DNA of 64,000 nt from DATFNI01 sp963712305 (GCA_963712305.1 CAVQHI010000001.1:1612001-1676000); one strand, 5' to 3'. Counted from the first letter of the stretch, positions 43,286 through 53,629 are shown. Program-made: numbers and translations. The notes: generated from the sequence alone by a model not told the origin.

Positions 43286-44593
43286 TCATTTTACATAGAA
43301 TGGAACATTGGCTGTTGCAGCCTTTCCTTTGCCGTCGCTAACAAACACATACAACCTGTAAGCCCCGCTGGATTTCGGAGACGAAAACTCTAACTCATTG
43401 TCCTTCTTTTTCAAAATATCGTCAGGGTAAAATTGGGGTTTGTTGTCGCTTTTCCGAAGCTTTTCAGCGTAAATTCTCCAGCTATAATGAAGCGAGTCCT
43501 GGTCAATATCCCGTGCAATCACTTCAGCATGAAAGACAGATCCTGCCTTCACTTTTTTTAATCCCGCATCACATTGAAACGAGATGATTTCCGGTGCAGT
43601 ATTTGCAGGCTTTTTTCCGTTCCATGCTAATGCCATAGCGTCAACCGGGCTTAGAGCGTCTTCGGATCCCTGGAGAAATAGATTAAACCACGTTAAAGTG
43701 CCTTCCCATTTGTGCCCCCAGACAAACACGTAAGACCCCAATGCCCAACCTTTTTGCGATGCTACTGCAGCTTGGTACTCATAAAGATATCGAAGTTCTT
43801 TGACGGTGCTGCTTGCCTCGATCGGTGCGCCCCATGACGTTTTTGGGGATTCCCACCAACCGACCGGACCAAACTCCGTGAGCATGTAGGGTTTTATCCA
43901 GCCTAATTTCTTCAATCGCTTCGGTAAGGTCTGAGCCGGACTGTACGAATTGACACCAAGGATATCGATATTGGAATAGTACTTCTTGATGGCATCTATC
44001 TTTTTCTTATTTACCCCAGCCACGACGGTCATTACCGGATGATTGGGATCAATTTTTTTGATTTCGCCCGCAAGGTTGTTAATGGCTTTCCACATAGCAG
44101 GATTTGCCGGATTGCTGTGAAGCTCCACTTCATTTCCAAGTCCCCAAACCAATAAAGCCGGCGCATCTTTGAACTTCCGAACATCTTCCAGCACTTTTTC
44201 TCTCTGCGTTTCAAGTGATGCAGGATCGTTGTAATTGAAGTACATTTCGTGGCTCAGCCAAATACCCAGCGTAACCGTCAATCCCCGGGAGTTGGCTTCC
44301 TGAAGAATAGAATCGGCTTGGTTCACTCCCCAGGTCCGGATCGAATTCCCTCCCGATTCTTTCAGCAGATCCAGATGCGCATCGCCACCAGCCCCCTTCA
44401 CGAAATACGGTTTCCCGTTACGGATAAGCTGATATTGTTGCCCCACTTTTTTTACTCGAACGACGGATGCTTCTTCAGTGGGTTTCCCAAAACCAGCCGG
44501 CTGTTCATCACTCAAAGATGACCAGACAAATAACGCAAGTCCTAAAACGGTTATAACTTTAAAAATTTTTCTTAAAAAGTTATTCATTTTCAT
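43286..44593 (-). CDS. GH2-like TIM-barrel glycosidase, secreted
   Basis: A 435-residue exported glycoside hydrolase. The N-terminal signal or anchor (about 8-27) is followed by a GH2-type TIM barrel (YFVKGAGGDAHLDLLKESGGNSIRTWG). Catalytic acid/base E155 lies in LVWGLGNEVE and nucleophile E240 in MLTEFGPVGWWES. A C-terminal Ig-like domain (about 345-435) ends GKGKAATANVPFYVK. It lacks the usual GH2 jelly-roll domains, so it belongs to the barrel-only GH2-C-like group. The sugar specificity is unknown; its neighbours point to a glycan-degrading locus. Confidence 0.85.
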   Translation of the reverse strand: MKMNNFLRKIFKVITVLGLALFVWSSLSDEQPAGFGKPTEEASVVRVKKVGQQYQLIRNGKPYFVKGAGGDAHLDLLKESGGNSIRTWGVNQADSILQEANSRGLTVTLGIWLSHEMYFNYNDPASLETQREKVLEDVRKFKDAPALLVWGLGNEVELHSNPANPAMWKAINNLAGEIKKIDPNHPVMTVVAGVNKKKIDAIKKYYSNIDILGVNSYSPAQTLPKRLKKLGWIKPYMLTEFGPVGWWESPKTSWGAPIEASSTVKELRYLYEYQAAVASQKGWALGSYVFVWGHKWEGTLTWFNLFLQGSEDALSPVDAMALAWNGKKPANTAPEIISFQCDAGLKKVKAGSVFHAEVIARDIDQDSLHYSWRIYAEKLRKSDNKPQFYPDDILKKKDNELEFSSPKSSGAYRLYVFVSDGKGKAATANVPFYVK

Positions 44594-44634
44594 TTCGTCA
44601 AAATTGTATCTCTTTCACAAAAAAACAAATAGCA

Positions 44635-44670
44635 GAAAGACCGAACCTGATGTTACAGGCTCGATCTTTC
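44635..44670. terminator. Hairpin between the EEP and GH2-like genes
   Basis: GAAAGACCGAACCTG (44635-44649) pairs with CAGGCTCGATCTTTC (44656-44670), 13 of 15 positions. It is downstream of the minus-strand EEP gene (ends 44726) and may attenuate read-through into the GH2-like gene. Confidence 0.55.
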
Positions 44671-44725
44671 CGTGGGAGGAGGTGGCGACCTCTGTTTTTA
44701 AGCACCTGTAAATAAATCGTACCGT

Positions 44726-45568
44726 TTAGTTGGCAAATACGATCTCTGCATAAACAGGAAAGTGATCTGAAGGATACCTGTGATTTCTCGAGTCTCTGAG
44801 TACAGCATATTTTTCAACGGTTACGGTTGATTTTTTGCTAATCATGATATAGTCAATCCGCTGATCTTTTTGCTCGCCAAAATCAAAGTTGTTGAAGGTC
44901 CCTTCCGGACCAAACGGAGCAGTTTTGCTGATACGGCGCGACTCATTAAAATACTTGTTGAATTCTTTTACAACAGCACTGTTAGGAGGTGAATTAAAAT
45001 CACCCATTAAAATTACAGGAAGGCCCTGTGTATTGATTCCATTGATTTTTTTAAGAATAAGCTTAACAGATTTCCGTCGTGCAACCTGACCTTTGTTATC
45101 CAAATGGATATTGAAGACCCAAAACTCTTTACGGTTCTTTTTATCCTGAAATAAACCATATGTACATATTCTCAGGTATGCGGCGTCCCATCCCATAGAT
45201 TTTTTTTTCGGTGTCTTTGACAACCAAAACGTACTATGCTTCAAAACTTTCAAGCGGTCTGTGTTGTAAAAAACAGCTACATGTTCTCCCTTTTCGTCAC
45301 TTCCATCCCGACCAATGCCGATATAGTTGTAGTCCATCAAGTGCTCTTTCAGATAATGAACCTGCTCCGGAAGTCCTTCCTGCGTACCCATAATATCCGG
45401 CCCATAAAAATTTATCTGGTCGACCATAAAATCTTTTCGATGAGACCAGGAGTTTGGTCCATCGGATGCCAACGAAAGACGAAGATTATATGTCATCAAT
45501 TTGATGTTTTGGGCTTTAATCGGGGAAGTAATGCAAAAAAGAAGTAGTAACAGAAAATACTTTTTCAT
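44726..45568 (-). CDS. Endonuclease/exonuclease/phosphatase family protein, secreted
   Basis: A 280-residue EEP-fold protein with a signal peptide ending ISPIKAQ. Family motifs: KLMTYNLRLS, PDIMGTQEGLPEQV (metal-binding Glu), ILMGDFNSPPNS and YPSDHFPVYAEI (catalytic Asp/His). EEP proteins of this type are frequent in Bacteroidota polysaccharide-utilisation loci, where they may hydrolyse phosphoesters. Which substrate is cleaved cannot be read from sequence. It is downstream of susD on the same strand. Confidence 0.92.
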   Translation of the reverse strand: MKKYFLLLLLFCITSPIKAQNIKLMTYNLRLSLASDGPNSWSHRKDFMVDQINFYGPDIMGTQEGLPEQVHYLKEHLMDYNYIGIGRDGSDEKGEHVAVFYNTDRLKVLKHSTFWLSKTPKKKSMGWDAAYLRICTYGLFQDKKNRKEFWVFNIHLDNKGQVARRKSVKLILKKINGINTQGLPVILMGDFNSPPNSAVVKEFNKYFNESRRISKTAPFGPEGTFNNFDFGEQKDQRIDYIMISKKSTVTVEKYAVLRDSRNHRYPSDHFPVYAEIVFAN

Positions 45569-45757
45569 GAAACGATGAATAATTGATGATTCAATGGAAA
45601 GGGCAATTTCAAATGTTCTTATTCAACCATCAGCACCGATCCTTATATACACTGATGTTATAGAAAGACCGGCTCTGACAACTGATGGGTTAACTAACCA
45701 TTAATATTTAATGATTCCGGTTATGATTTTTTTGAAAAACAGGGTAAATAAGGAATT

Positions 45758-45811
45758 GGACTCATTTCAAAAAATTGATGTGAGAGAATCACCATATTTC
45801 GAAATGAGTCC
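45758..45811. terminator. Long-loop hairpin after susD
   Basis: GGACTCATTTC (45758-45768) pairs with GAAATGAGTCC (45801-45811) across a 32-base loop with its own small stem. It follows the susD stop (45847) on the minus strand and probably ends the susC-susD transcript. There is no clear U-run. Confidence 0.5.
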
Positions 45812-45846
45812 ACAGTATTAATGTTCAATTCTCAAGCGGGCAAAGA

Positions 45847-47400
45847 TTAATGATTTTTTAGCACCCACATGAGTTTATTGATGTCATCATACCCATTAAA
45901 CTGCCTATTCAGTGCTTCCACGAGATGATCACGATTGTAATTTGTCTCAGATGACGGATACATGTACCGCATGGGAATGGCATTGACATCATTGGCATTC
46001 AGGCTTGTATTTGGATTGATAGGGAAATCAGGATAATCATTTCTCCTGTATTCGAACCAGCTATTTTGAGCCATTTGCATGAAATTAAGCAAGTATCGCT
46101 GCATCCAGATTTGATGTAGTTGTTCAGTCTCAGTTGACTTAAAAGCTGCATCCCCGGTGAAATATCCATCAATGTAAGCCGGGGTAATAGCCATACCATG
46201 TGCATAACTTGAATCAGTTGCCATGACGTCTCCCAAAGCGGCCTTTACCCCTTCTTCATAGTAATTAGCAGCTGATCCTGTTGAAATCCAGCCTCTAACA
46301 CTGGCTTCTGCAAGAATGAGTTGTTGTTCAGCATACGAAATTAATCTGCGGGGTTCGCAAGCTGCTTCTTGCAGATAGCGCAAATTGAGCAGTGAGTAAT
46401 CTTCGGCGCTCCATCCCGCGTTCATGGAGGTATAATTCATAGACACATCAACCCCTACATAAGCCGAGGTATCGGATTGTGATTTCCCCGCAGTAATTTC
46501 AGCACCTGCAGGTTCCCCAAAATAGAACAGCCGTCTGTCATTCAATTTTTTCAGGTTTTTAACCAATAGCGAACTCAGGATGGTTCTGCTCGTGAACAGA
46601 TCGTTGGTTCCTGATAAGGGGTGTAAATTCTCAGATGAATAAACCAGACCGAAATAATCCGTAGATGGCTGCAGTAAGAATCCTGTATTTACTATATCGG
46701 AAAATCGACTTTTCACATTTAGGTTTGCATCACCCGTCTGTTTGCTCAGACTCATCAACACCTCAAGCTCAAATGCATTTGTGGCCTGGCGCCATTTTTC
46801 GGGATCGCCATTAAAGTTTGTTGGATCACCAGTGAAAGTTTCTCCCTTTGCAAAATCCTTATCAGCTTCCTGGAGATCACCCAGAATACCTTTAAGAACT
46901 ACTTCCTGCGTATCATATTTCGGTTTAAAAAGCCCCTCGGACTCCCCCTTACCTGCCTCACTGAATGGAATATCTCCCATTTCCATAGTCAGCCTGTAAA
47001 AGGTGTATGCCTCAGCAAACTTAGCCACTCCTTGGTAAGAACTTTCCATAATGCTCCCTTTGGCAGCATCCAGCATTTTCTGGATGTTTGTCAGGATTAT
47101 CATGGATCCAAAACTGCCATTTCCAATGAGGTTATACTGTGCATTGAGCTGTCCTTCATCTGCATAACCGACATATTTAGCTAATGCATCCTGCGTGATA
47201 TAAGCCTTTGCATCTCCATGAAATTGAGCAAATTGCAGAACAACGCTCGTACAGAGCATCGATGCACTGGCCTTTGTTGGAGCATCAGGATTAACATTTA
47301 TGCTTTCCAATTTGGTGCAGCTCACAAACAACGACAGGAGGATAAGACCTGTTCCAATATGCCTGAATGTCTTTTTCATGTTTGAGTTATTTTTTAACAT
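45847..47400 (-). CDS. SusD/RagB-family nutrient-binding lipoprotein
   Basis: A 517-residue surface lipoprotein, lipobox SLFVSC (Cys at about 28). The start at 47400 has AAGGAAC about seven bases upstream. The sequence continues TKLESINVNPDAPTKAS in the usual SusD/SusD-like opening, with several TPR-like helical repeats (YAEAY-type EAYTFYRLTMEMGDIPFSEA) and the C-terminal glycan-binding region with NAIPMRYMYPSSE. It forms the lid of the SusC transporter (next gene upstream) and should bind a glycan or peptide. This SusD-2/SusD-like form is common in Bacteroidota. Confidence 0.94.
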   Translation of the reverse strand: MLKNNSNMKKTFRHIGTGLILLSLFVSCTKLESINVNPDAPTKASASMLCTSVVLQFAQFHGDAKAYITQDALAKYVGYADEGQLNAQYNLIGNGSFGSMIILTNIQKMLDAAKGSIMESSYQGVAKFAEAYTFYRLTMEMGDIPFSEAGKGESEGLFKPKYDTQEVVLKGILGDLQEADKDFAKGETFTGDPTNFNGDPEKWRQATNAFELEVLMSLSKQTGDANLNVKSRFSDIVNTGFLLQPSTDYFGLVYSSENLHPLSGTNDLFTSRTILSSLLVKNLKKLNDRRLFYFGEPAGAEITAGKSQSDTSAYVGVDVSMNYTSMNAGWSAEDYSLLNLRYLQEAACEPRRLISYAEQQLILAEASVRGWISTGSAANYYEEGVKAALGDVMATDSSYAHGMAITPAYIDGYFTGDAAFKSTETEQLHQIWMQRYLLNFMQMAQNSWFEYRRNDYPDFPINPNTSLNANDVNAIPMRYMYPSSETNYNRDHLVEALNRQFNGYDDINKLMWVLKNH

Positions 47401-47476
47401 ATTTCAGTTCCTTCATAACCATTTATAAAACATAATCTTATATAGAATATATGTTCGGTGCTTTTTTATTTCATTC

Positions 47477-50400
47477 TTAGAAATCAAGTTTTAGACTCAT
47501 ACCAAGATATCGTTGCGATGGAGCACTGAAATTTTCATGACCACCATCCGGGTCTGAGTACTTAAACTGCTTAGCCCACAAGAATACATTTTGACCAATT
47601 GCAGAAATTGACGCACCTCTGATATTCAACTTTTCATACAAAGATTTAGGCAAAGCATAGGTGATGGATATTTCCCGAATTTTAAAGAATGTAGCGTTAT
47701 ACACGTCTGCCGGAGAGGGTGATCCTCCCCATGCAGTCCCTTTGTGCATAGCCTTGACGTAACGTTCGTAAGTTACAGCAACATCATTCGGTGCATATGT
47801 ACGAGTATCACTCGTAATGTTTCCGTAGGTGTCGTAAGTGACCGTTCCGGATACAACCTTAACTCCTTTTCCTACATAGTTAGCAGTACCAGGATTCGTT
47901 GCATCCAGATACCGGGCGTGGGTTGCAGAAGCCGGCATGGCACCTGAAATCCACATATACATTGCTGTAGTAGATGGAATTAAACCGCCTACACGTCCAT
48001 CAACAGACATGCTAAATGTCCAGCTCTTATGTGTGAGCGTCGTACTCGCACCCCAAATCCAGTCAGGATTACTATTACCATATTTTGACAAGTATTTTGA
48101 ATATTGCGGCAACCCATTGCTGAAAATGATATTTCCCTGAGGATCTCTCAGGAAATCATGCAAAACGAGTGCATCTGTTCTTGCACCGACTTTAATCCAG
48201 GGGTTGTCCGGGGAGTAGACAGAATCCAGTTTCGTATAATATTCTGCATACTTTGACCAGTTCAATGAAACGTCCCAGTTCCAGTCAGATGTTCGAATCG
48301 GGGTAACTTTGGCCGTAATTTCGATACCTTTTCTTGCAGTTTCTTCCTGGGTATTCACATAATTATTATAAAATCCGGAAGCCGGATCCACACCGGTTGC
48401 AACCAAAAAGTCATACATCCTCTTTTTATAGACGGCGACATCCACTGATGCTCTGTTCTGGAAGAGATCAAAAGCTGTTCCTAATTCAAATGTTGAGGAA
48501 GATTGCGGTAAAACATTATTCCCACGAATTGTAGTTGGATAAGATGCGGAGTTTAAATTACCCCATGCATTATTTGTAACATTGTATACCGAGTTAACCT
48601 CGTATATGGAGGGCGGCGTTTTTGAGGAGGCCCAAGAAGCTCTCAATTTCCAAAATGATAGCCAGTCCATCTTGGGTAGTAACTGAGAAGCCACAAAACT
48701 CAAGGATGCAGACGGATACATATAAGAACTGTTGGAAGCCGGCATCGTAGAGCTCCAATCGTTTCTCAGTGTTCCATCCGCATACACTAAATCTCTCCAT
48801 GACAAAGCTAATTGTCCGTATAGGCTGTTCACCTGTTGTTTATATATCCTGGAATCAACCTTGATAGGATTTATCGATGATGAAAGAGAGTAAAATCCTG
48901 GGATAGATAGTCCGCCTCTCGTAAAAGCCTCCATACCTTCATCCTGCTTGTAATAGATTGTCCCGCCAACAAAACCACTTACTTTGAAGTCGTTAAATGT
49001 TTTATCTCCGGATAATAGCAGGTCGTTATTAATACTGTAACCTCTTCCAATACCCATGTTATAGGAGCCTTTTTTGGATTGACCCCACACCTGTGATCCA
49101 TTCAAAAGTACCTTGGAAGACCCGCCGCTTACCAAAGAACCTTCTGAGATTGTAATTTGCTGTTTATCGTTATAGGTATCAAAACCAACACGGTAAGTAG
49201 CTTTCAGCCATGGCATGATGTCATATTTCAAGGCAAGGCTACCGTTGAATATATCACGGCTTTCACCATGAGTTCTTTGATATGCATTGAAATAAGGATT
49301 ATTAGCTGCCGAGGTATAGCTGTCATTTTGAGATTCGTTGGGCACCAGCCAGTAATCTTTGTACTTCCTCACATCATAATCCTGGGAACCCCAGATGAGC
49401 ATACTATACATAGGATTATAAGCGGTATATCCTCTGAAGCCCATATTCGGTGTATTTTGATGTGTAAAGGATAGACTGGAGGATAGAGAAAATTGATTCT
49501 TCTGCATTTCGCCAGCCAGATTATAGGTGATCTTATTAAACATCGAATTGGGGTATTGGCCTTTGTTTCGAAGCCATGATGCCGAAGCTCGTAAACTTCC
49601 CAAATCACCATTTTCTGACATGCTCAGGTTATTATTCATGATATAACCCGGCTCCAGATAATTCTGAAAATTATTCTTACCGATGGGCAGGTATGCCATC
49701 GATTTTAATGATTTAGAAATTGGATCCCACTGTACAACCTGCCTGCCATCCATTGGAACACCCCAGGATCCGTCGGCCGTGCGTGCATACGTATTTGTTG
49801 CAGAATTAACTTTCCGTCCAAAAGTCGATTGAACTTTGGGAATAGCTAAAAAACCAGCATTAAACATGGTGTTTCCATTGTAGGATACCGTCAGCCCCTT
49901 CGTTGCACCACTGCCATGTTTTGTTGTCACCATAATGGCACCGCTTGCTCCCCTGTCGCCATACAATGCAGAAGCAGTTGCACCTTTTAGCACACTGATA
50001 TTTTTGATGTTGTCGGCCGGCACATCCCGCAATGTCATGTTGGTATACGGCACTCCATCTATAACCAATAGTGGTGTTTCACCACGTAACTTGATCGTTG
50101 GTTCGTCTGTAAAACCTGTACCGTTTTCAACCAAAAGACCCGCTACTTTTCCTGTTAACGAAGTCTCTATATCCACTCCCTGTACTTTTTGGAGGTTGCT
50201 ACCCTGAACAGACTGAACTGAATATCCAAGAGATCGTTCGTGTCGTTTAATTCCCAAAGCCGTTACAACAACTTCTTTTCCTCCGATGGTTGTATCCCGT
50301 AAAGCAACATTGATTACTTTCCGACCATTGATATTCACAGATGCTGTCTTATATCCAATGTAGGAAAACAGCAATGTGCCATGAGAATCCGGTACATCCA

Positions 50401-50902
50401 ATGTGTAATTTCCGTTTCCGTCTGTTGTTGTCCCAATAATATTTGCACTCTCTGTCCCTTTAAGCATGATGTTGACCCCGGGTAATGCCTCACCGGTCTT
50501 CGCATCAGTAACCTTTCCATTAACGGAAAATTGTTTAATCTCAGTTGTTGTCCGCTTCAGACTGCTTTCAACCGGAAGAATCACATACAACGTTTTTCCC
50601 ATCTGCTTAAGACGGAGGTTATTATCCTTAAGCGTCGAGTACAGTAATTGAAACAGATCGGTAGAAAGCGCTTTTGTCTCTGGAACATATTTGTCGCTTA
50701 CAAGCTCCGTTTTGTACAGAAATGTTACATCATATTTCTGTTCAATCGTTTTCAGGACAGATTTTAAAGTTATCATTCCCGAATTATTATCCGACAAAAG
50801 CCCCTGGTCATCGGTATATGCCTGTGCTTTTGCGGATTGCAAACATGAGGTAAAACTCAATATGGTTAATAGTAAAAGAAAGGAACGTATTCCTTTATTC
50901 AT
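47477..50902 (-). CDS. SusC/RagA TonB-linked outer membrane protein with STN domain
   Basis: A 1141-residue TonB-dependent transporter. The start at 50902 is chosen because AGGAG lies 5 bases upstream; an upstream ATG at 50920 would overlap fecR. The signal peptide ends KAQA. An STN (secretin/TonB short) domain runs about 45-105, a CarboxypepD_reg domain about 130-210 (NGKVTDAKTGEALPGVNIMLKG), a plug with LLVIDGVPY and ASALYGDRGASGAI, then the barrel ending MSLKLDF. The STN domain contacts the FecR anti-sigma factor, making this a transducing transporter. It is directly upstream of susD. Confidence 0.96.
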   Translation of the reverse strand: MNKGIRSFLLLLTILSFTSCLQSAKAQAYTDDQGLLSDNNSGMITLKSVLKTIEQKYDVTFLYKTELVSDKYVPETKALSTDLFQLLYSTLKDNNLRLKQMGKTLYVILPVESSLKRTTTEIKQFSVNGKVTDAKTGEALPGVNIMLKGTESANIIGTTTDGNGNYTLDVPDSHGTLLFSYIGYKTASVNINGRKVINVALRDTTIGGKEVVVTALGIKRHERSLGYSVQSVQGSNLQKVQGVDIETSLTGKVAGLLVENGTGFTDEPTIKLRGETPLLVIDGVPYTNMTLRDVPADNIKNISVLKGATASALYGDRGASGAIMVTTKHGSGATKGLTVSYNGNTMFNAGFLAIPKVQSTFGRKVNSATNTYARTADGSWGVPMDGRQVVQWDPISKSLKSMAYLPIGKNNFQNYLEPGYIMNNNLSMSENGDLGSLRASASWLRNKGQYPNSMFNKITYNLAGEMQKNQFSLSSSLSFTHQNTPNMGFRGYTAYNPMYSMLIWGSQDYDVRKYKDYWLVPNESQNDSYTSAANNPYFNAYQRTHGESRDIFNGSLALKYDIMPWLKATYRVGFDTYNDKQQITISEGSLVSGGSSKVLLNGSQVWGQSKKGSYNMGIGRGYSINNDLLLSGDKTFNDFKVSGFVGGTIYYKQDEGMEAFTRGGLSIPGFYSLSSSINPIKVDSRIYKQQVNSLYGQLALSWRDLVYADGTLRNDWSSTMPASNSSYMYPSASLSFVASQLLPKMDWLSFWKLRASWASSKTPPSIYEVNSVYNVTNNAWGNLNSASYPTTIRGNNVLPQSSSTFELGTAFDLFQNRASVDVAVYKKRMYDFLVATGVDPASGFYNNYVNTQEETARKGIEITAKVTPIRTSDWNWDVSLNWSKYAEYYTKLDSVYSPDNPWIKVGARTDALVLHDFLRDPQGNIIFSNGLPQYSKYLSKYGNSNPDWIWGASTTLTHKSWTFSMSVDGRVGGLIPSTTAMYMWISGAMPASATHARYLDATNPGTANYVGKGVKVVSGTVTYDTYGNITSDTRTYAPNDVAVTYERYVKAMHKGTAWGGSPSPADVYNATFFKIREISITYALPKSLYEKLNIRGASISAIGQNVFLWAKQFKYSDPDGGHENFSAPSQRYLGMSLKLDF

Positions 50903-50916
50903 ATTGACTCCTATTA

Positions 50917-51987
50917 TCATTTATTCAAGAGTATGATGTTGTTTTTATGTTCAACTTTCAGGTTCAGAATATTGCTAAGACCTTTTAAAACAGTTGTTAA
51001 ATTGGAATTTCTGATTGTTCCCGAAATCCTTTGCTTCAGAGCAGTCTGATCGGTCACTTGAATTTTTACTCCGTAGTAATTCTCTATGGATTGAATAGCC
51101 TGGTTCACGGGAGTATTGTCAAAGACAAGCTTATTGTGGATCCAGGAGGTGTAGACATCTGTATTAACCTTGACCAGATCTATCTTCGGATTTGATATGC
51201 TGAAACTTCCCATTTCACCGGGTTTCATCCTCGCGCGATTTGGATTTGCATTGTTCTTCTGAGATGGTTCAAGCTCTACTTCACCTTTTACCAAAACTAC
51301 CCTTGTTGCATTATTCCGGGTATTTACAACGAACTGGGTACCGATATCCCTGATAACTCCATCATTCGTGTGAACACGAAATATTCTATGTTTACCATCG
51401 GGATCGTGAACAACGGAGAAATAAGCTTCCCCACTTAACCAGATATCAAGAGATCGATTTTTATTGTTTTTGAGAGGATATCGAAGATCAGAGTTTGCGT
51501 TCAGTATAATTTCCGATCCATCGACAAGTTTTATCAGTTCATGTTTGCCATAGGGAACATGTATACTACCGTACTCAATTTTTACAGGTACTTCTTGTTC
51601 AGGTAGCCTGTTGTGTATGACAGCTATAATTCCAATTGTTAAAGCAATTATAGCGGCAGCTGCATACCTGAAAATGTGACTTCTCTGTCGGGGTATATGA
51701 TTTCCAATAGGCCGAACCCTGGCCGTTTGGGACTCTTCATAGTCATCAATTCTGTTATTTAATGAATGCAACTGTGCCTTTACATCTTTTTCAGTGACAT
51801 CAAGTTGCTTAAATGGAAAGTCTAAATATTTCAAGGCTGCCGAGAAGATCTTCTCATGATCCGGATCCGATTTGAGCCATTCTTCCCAATGCAATTCCTC
51901 TTTCGGATCCGCCGATCTATTTACCCAGCGAAGAAATGAATCATCGTTAAGTAAATCACCGATATTCTTTTGATTTTTATTCATCAA
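50917..51987 (-). CDS. FecR-type anti-sigma factor
   Basis: A 356-residue single-pass protein. The cytosolic N-terminal part (FLRWVNRSADPKEELHWEEWL) binds the ECF factor. One membrane helix sits near 103-121 (AAAAIIALTIGIIAVIH). The periplasmic FecR domain (IHVPYGKHELIKLVDGSEIILNANSDLRYP and FVVNTRNNATRVVLVKGEVEL) is followed by a DUF4974 STN-like C-terminal domain (FDNTPVNQAIQSIENYYGV). It sits between the ECF sigma gene and susC, 14 bp from the susC start, giving the standard Fec-like relay. Confidence 0.95.
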   Translation of the reverse strand: MMNKNQKNIGDLLNDDSFLRWVNRSADPKEELHWEEWLKSDPDHEKIFSAALKYLDFPFKQLDVTEKDVKAQLHSLNNRIDDYEESQTARVRPIGNHIPRQRSHIFRYAAAAIIALTIGIIAVIHNRLPEQEVPVKIEYGSIHVPYGKHELIKLVDGSEIILNANSDLRYPLKNNKNRSLDIWLSGEAYFSVVHDPDGKHRIFRVHTNDGVIRDIGTQFVVNTRNNATRVVLVKGEVELEPSQKNNANPNRARMKPGEMGSFSISNPKIDLVKVNTDVYTSWIHNKLVFDNTPVNQAIQSIENYYGVKIQVTDQTALKQRISGTIRNSNLTTVLKGLSNILNLKVEHKNNIILLNK

Positions 51988-52184
51988 CTACCAACTATTT
52001 TCAAAAATCGCTTCAGTTATAAGCTTTTCTTATATATAGTCGGGACAGGAGGAAGGTTCTACTGGTTTACGATAAAAAAAATTCTCACAGTCGAATAGAA
52101 GACTTTCAGAATAACTAATAAATTATTGATAATTAATAATTTACATGATTTTAATATGAGTCTAACGTAACTTCCGAAATTGAT

Positions 52185-52745
52185 TTATTTTCCCACAAAC
52201 CTCTGCAACTGTGTAATTGATTCAGAGATCAAATTGTAAACGCTCTGCGTGTTTATGTTCATGATATCTGCGATTTCTTCATTGCTGAATCCATGGTAAA
52301 ACCTCAGGTAAATCGCCTCTTTTTTCCTTTTGCTAAGTTTTTTTAAAGATTGAGTAACCCGGTTTTTCATTTCAGTCTCAATCTCAAAATGAATCATAAG
52401 TTGTTCAATATCATATAGATTAGAATCTATTTCTTCATAGTATAAATTCTCTCTTGCCGCTCTTGTTTTAGTTTTTTCAAGTTCATCATAAATGGTAAAC
52501 CTTAACGCTGAGAAAAGATATGATTTAATCGATTTTACCCCAGATATTTTTTCTTTGTTTATCCAAATTGATAAAAAAACATCTTGCATGCAGTCCTTTA
52601 CAATTTCATCATCTCCATGTATCAATTTCATTCCGTAATTGTACAAATATGCGTAGTATTCATTAAATAGAGACGAAAATGCATCCCTATCTCCCCTACT
52701 TATTTTATTACATATATCTTGTTTTTTATCAGTTAATATTCCCAC
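52185..52745 (-). CDS. ECF RNA polymerase sigma factor
   Basis: A 186-residue sigma-70 family ECF factor. Region 2 covers about 20-90 (RDAFSSLFNEYYAYLYNYGMKLI and DCMQDVFLSIW). Region 4 has the helix-turn-helix LSKRKKEAIYLRFYHGFSNEEIADIMNINTQSVYNLI (about 132-170). The type is that of sigma factors placed next to FecR and SusC genes in Bacteroidota. It should be held by FecR and released when SusC binds its ligand, then transcribe susC-susD. A 197-base gap separates it from fecR. Confidence 0.95.
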   Translation of the reverse strand: MGILTDKKQDICNKISRGDRDAFSSLFNEYYAYLYNYGMKLIHGDDEIVKDCMQDVFLSIWINKEKISGVKSIKSYLFSALRFTIYDELEKTKTRAARENLYYEEIDSNLYDIEQLMIHFEIETEMKNRVTQSLKKLSKRKKEAIYLRFYHGFSNEEIADIMNINTQSVYNLISESITQLQRFVGK

Positions 52746-53629
52746 AAATACAAATGTTTAGCACACAAAAATCATGATCTTATTTCAAAATTATTGAATA
52801 ATCATTTATTTTCTACGACGTTACAGCGAGTTTTGTCTGAATAAACAATCATCAATATTTTATTTTCAACTCACACAGCTGGGACTGAGAGAAACGGGGC
52901 CATGACAAGAATAAATATTATTAATAATATATCGTTTTTCTTTGCCTAATACGCAACGTACCCAATTAAAGATCAACTTTTTCGAGAGGTTTACAAAGGC
53001 TATACGTTACACCTTATAAATATTAATATTAACATAATATTACATCATAAAATAACGATTTAAATACCTCGTAAAAGTACACTAAAATTGCGATTAGAAA
53101 TAACCATGGAATAATAATCTGATTTAATTATATATATTTTACAAAACAAAATTGATAAAAAATTGAAACGTTAACTATTCTTCGGTTGACTATTAATTAT
53201 AAGTATTGAAAGTGTATTATTTCCCAGTAATCATTCTATTTTTTGCAGATTCCTACCAAGAGAAGCATTTCCAGTATGATTCGGTACCTAATACCCCGTT
53301 TTTTTAAATGCTGATCGTTACATCAGTATAATTTAGGTTTATCTAAAGAAAATATAATGGGTATGTTCATGGATTTATCATACAATCTTCTATATCTAAG
53401 TATAGCAATAAGCGGAGCGGCTCGATACAAACATAGATGTAACGATTTGTGTTGTGCGTGAGAGATAAGCGTCCGGCTGCGACAATAAAATCACCAAAAC
53501 GTATGATCCAGAACCAGTGATCATAAACGGTGATTAGACCAATCTGGAGCGGAAGATTACTTCTGTGTTTCCAAGATGTAGGTTCATTCCTTCTTTTTCT
53601 ACATTCACATCTCTATCAAGGAGGCTTAT
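52746..53629. other. AT-rich intergenic control region
   Basis: About 880 bases without a gene, between the divergent sigma factor and ScyD-like genes. The sigma-proximal part is very AT-rich and carries short palindromes (AATATTATTAATAATAT near 52915-52931, TATTAATATTAACATAATATTA near 53022-53043). No promoter consensus could be fixed. The composition suggests a curvature- or nucleoid-protein-controlled region. Confidence 0.45.
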
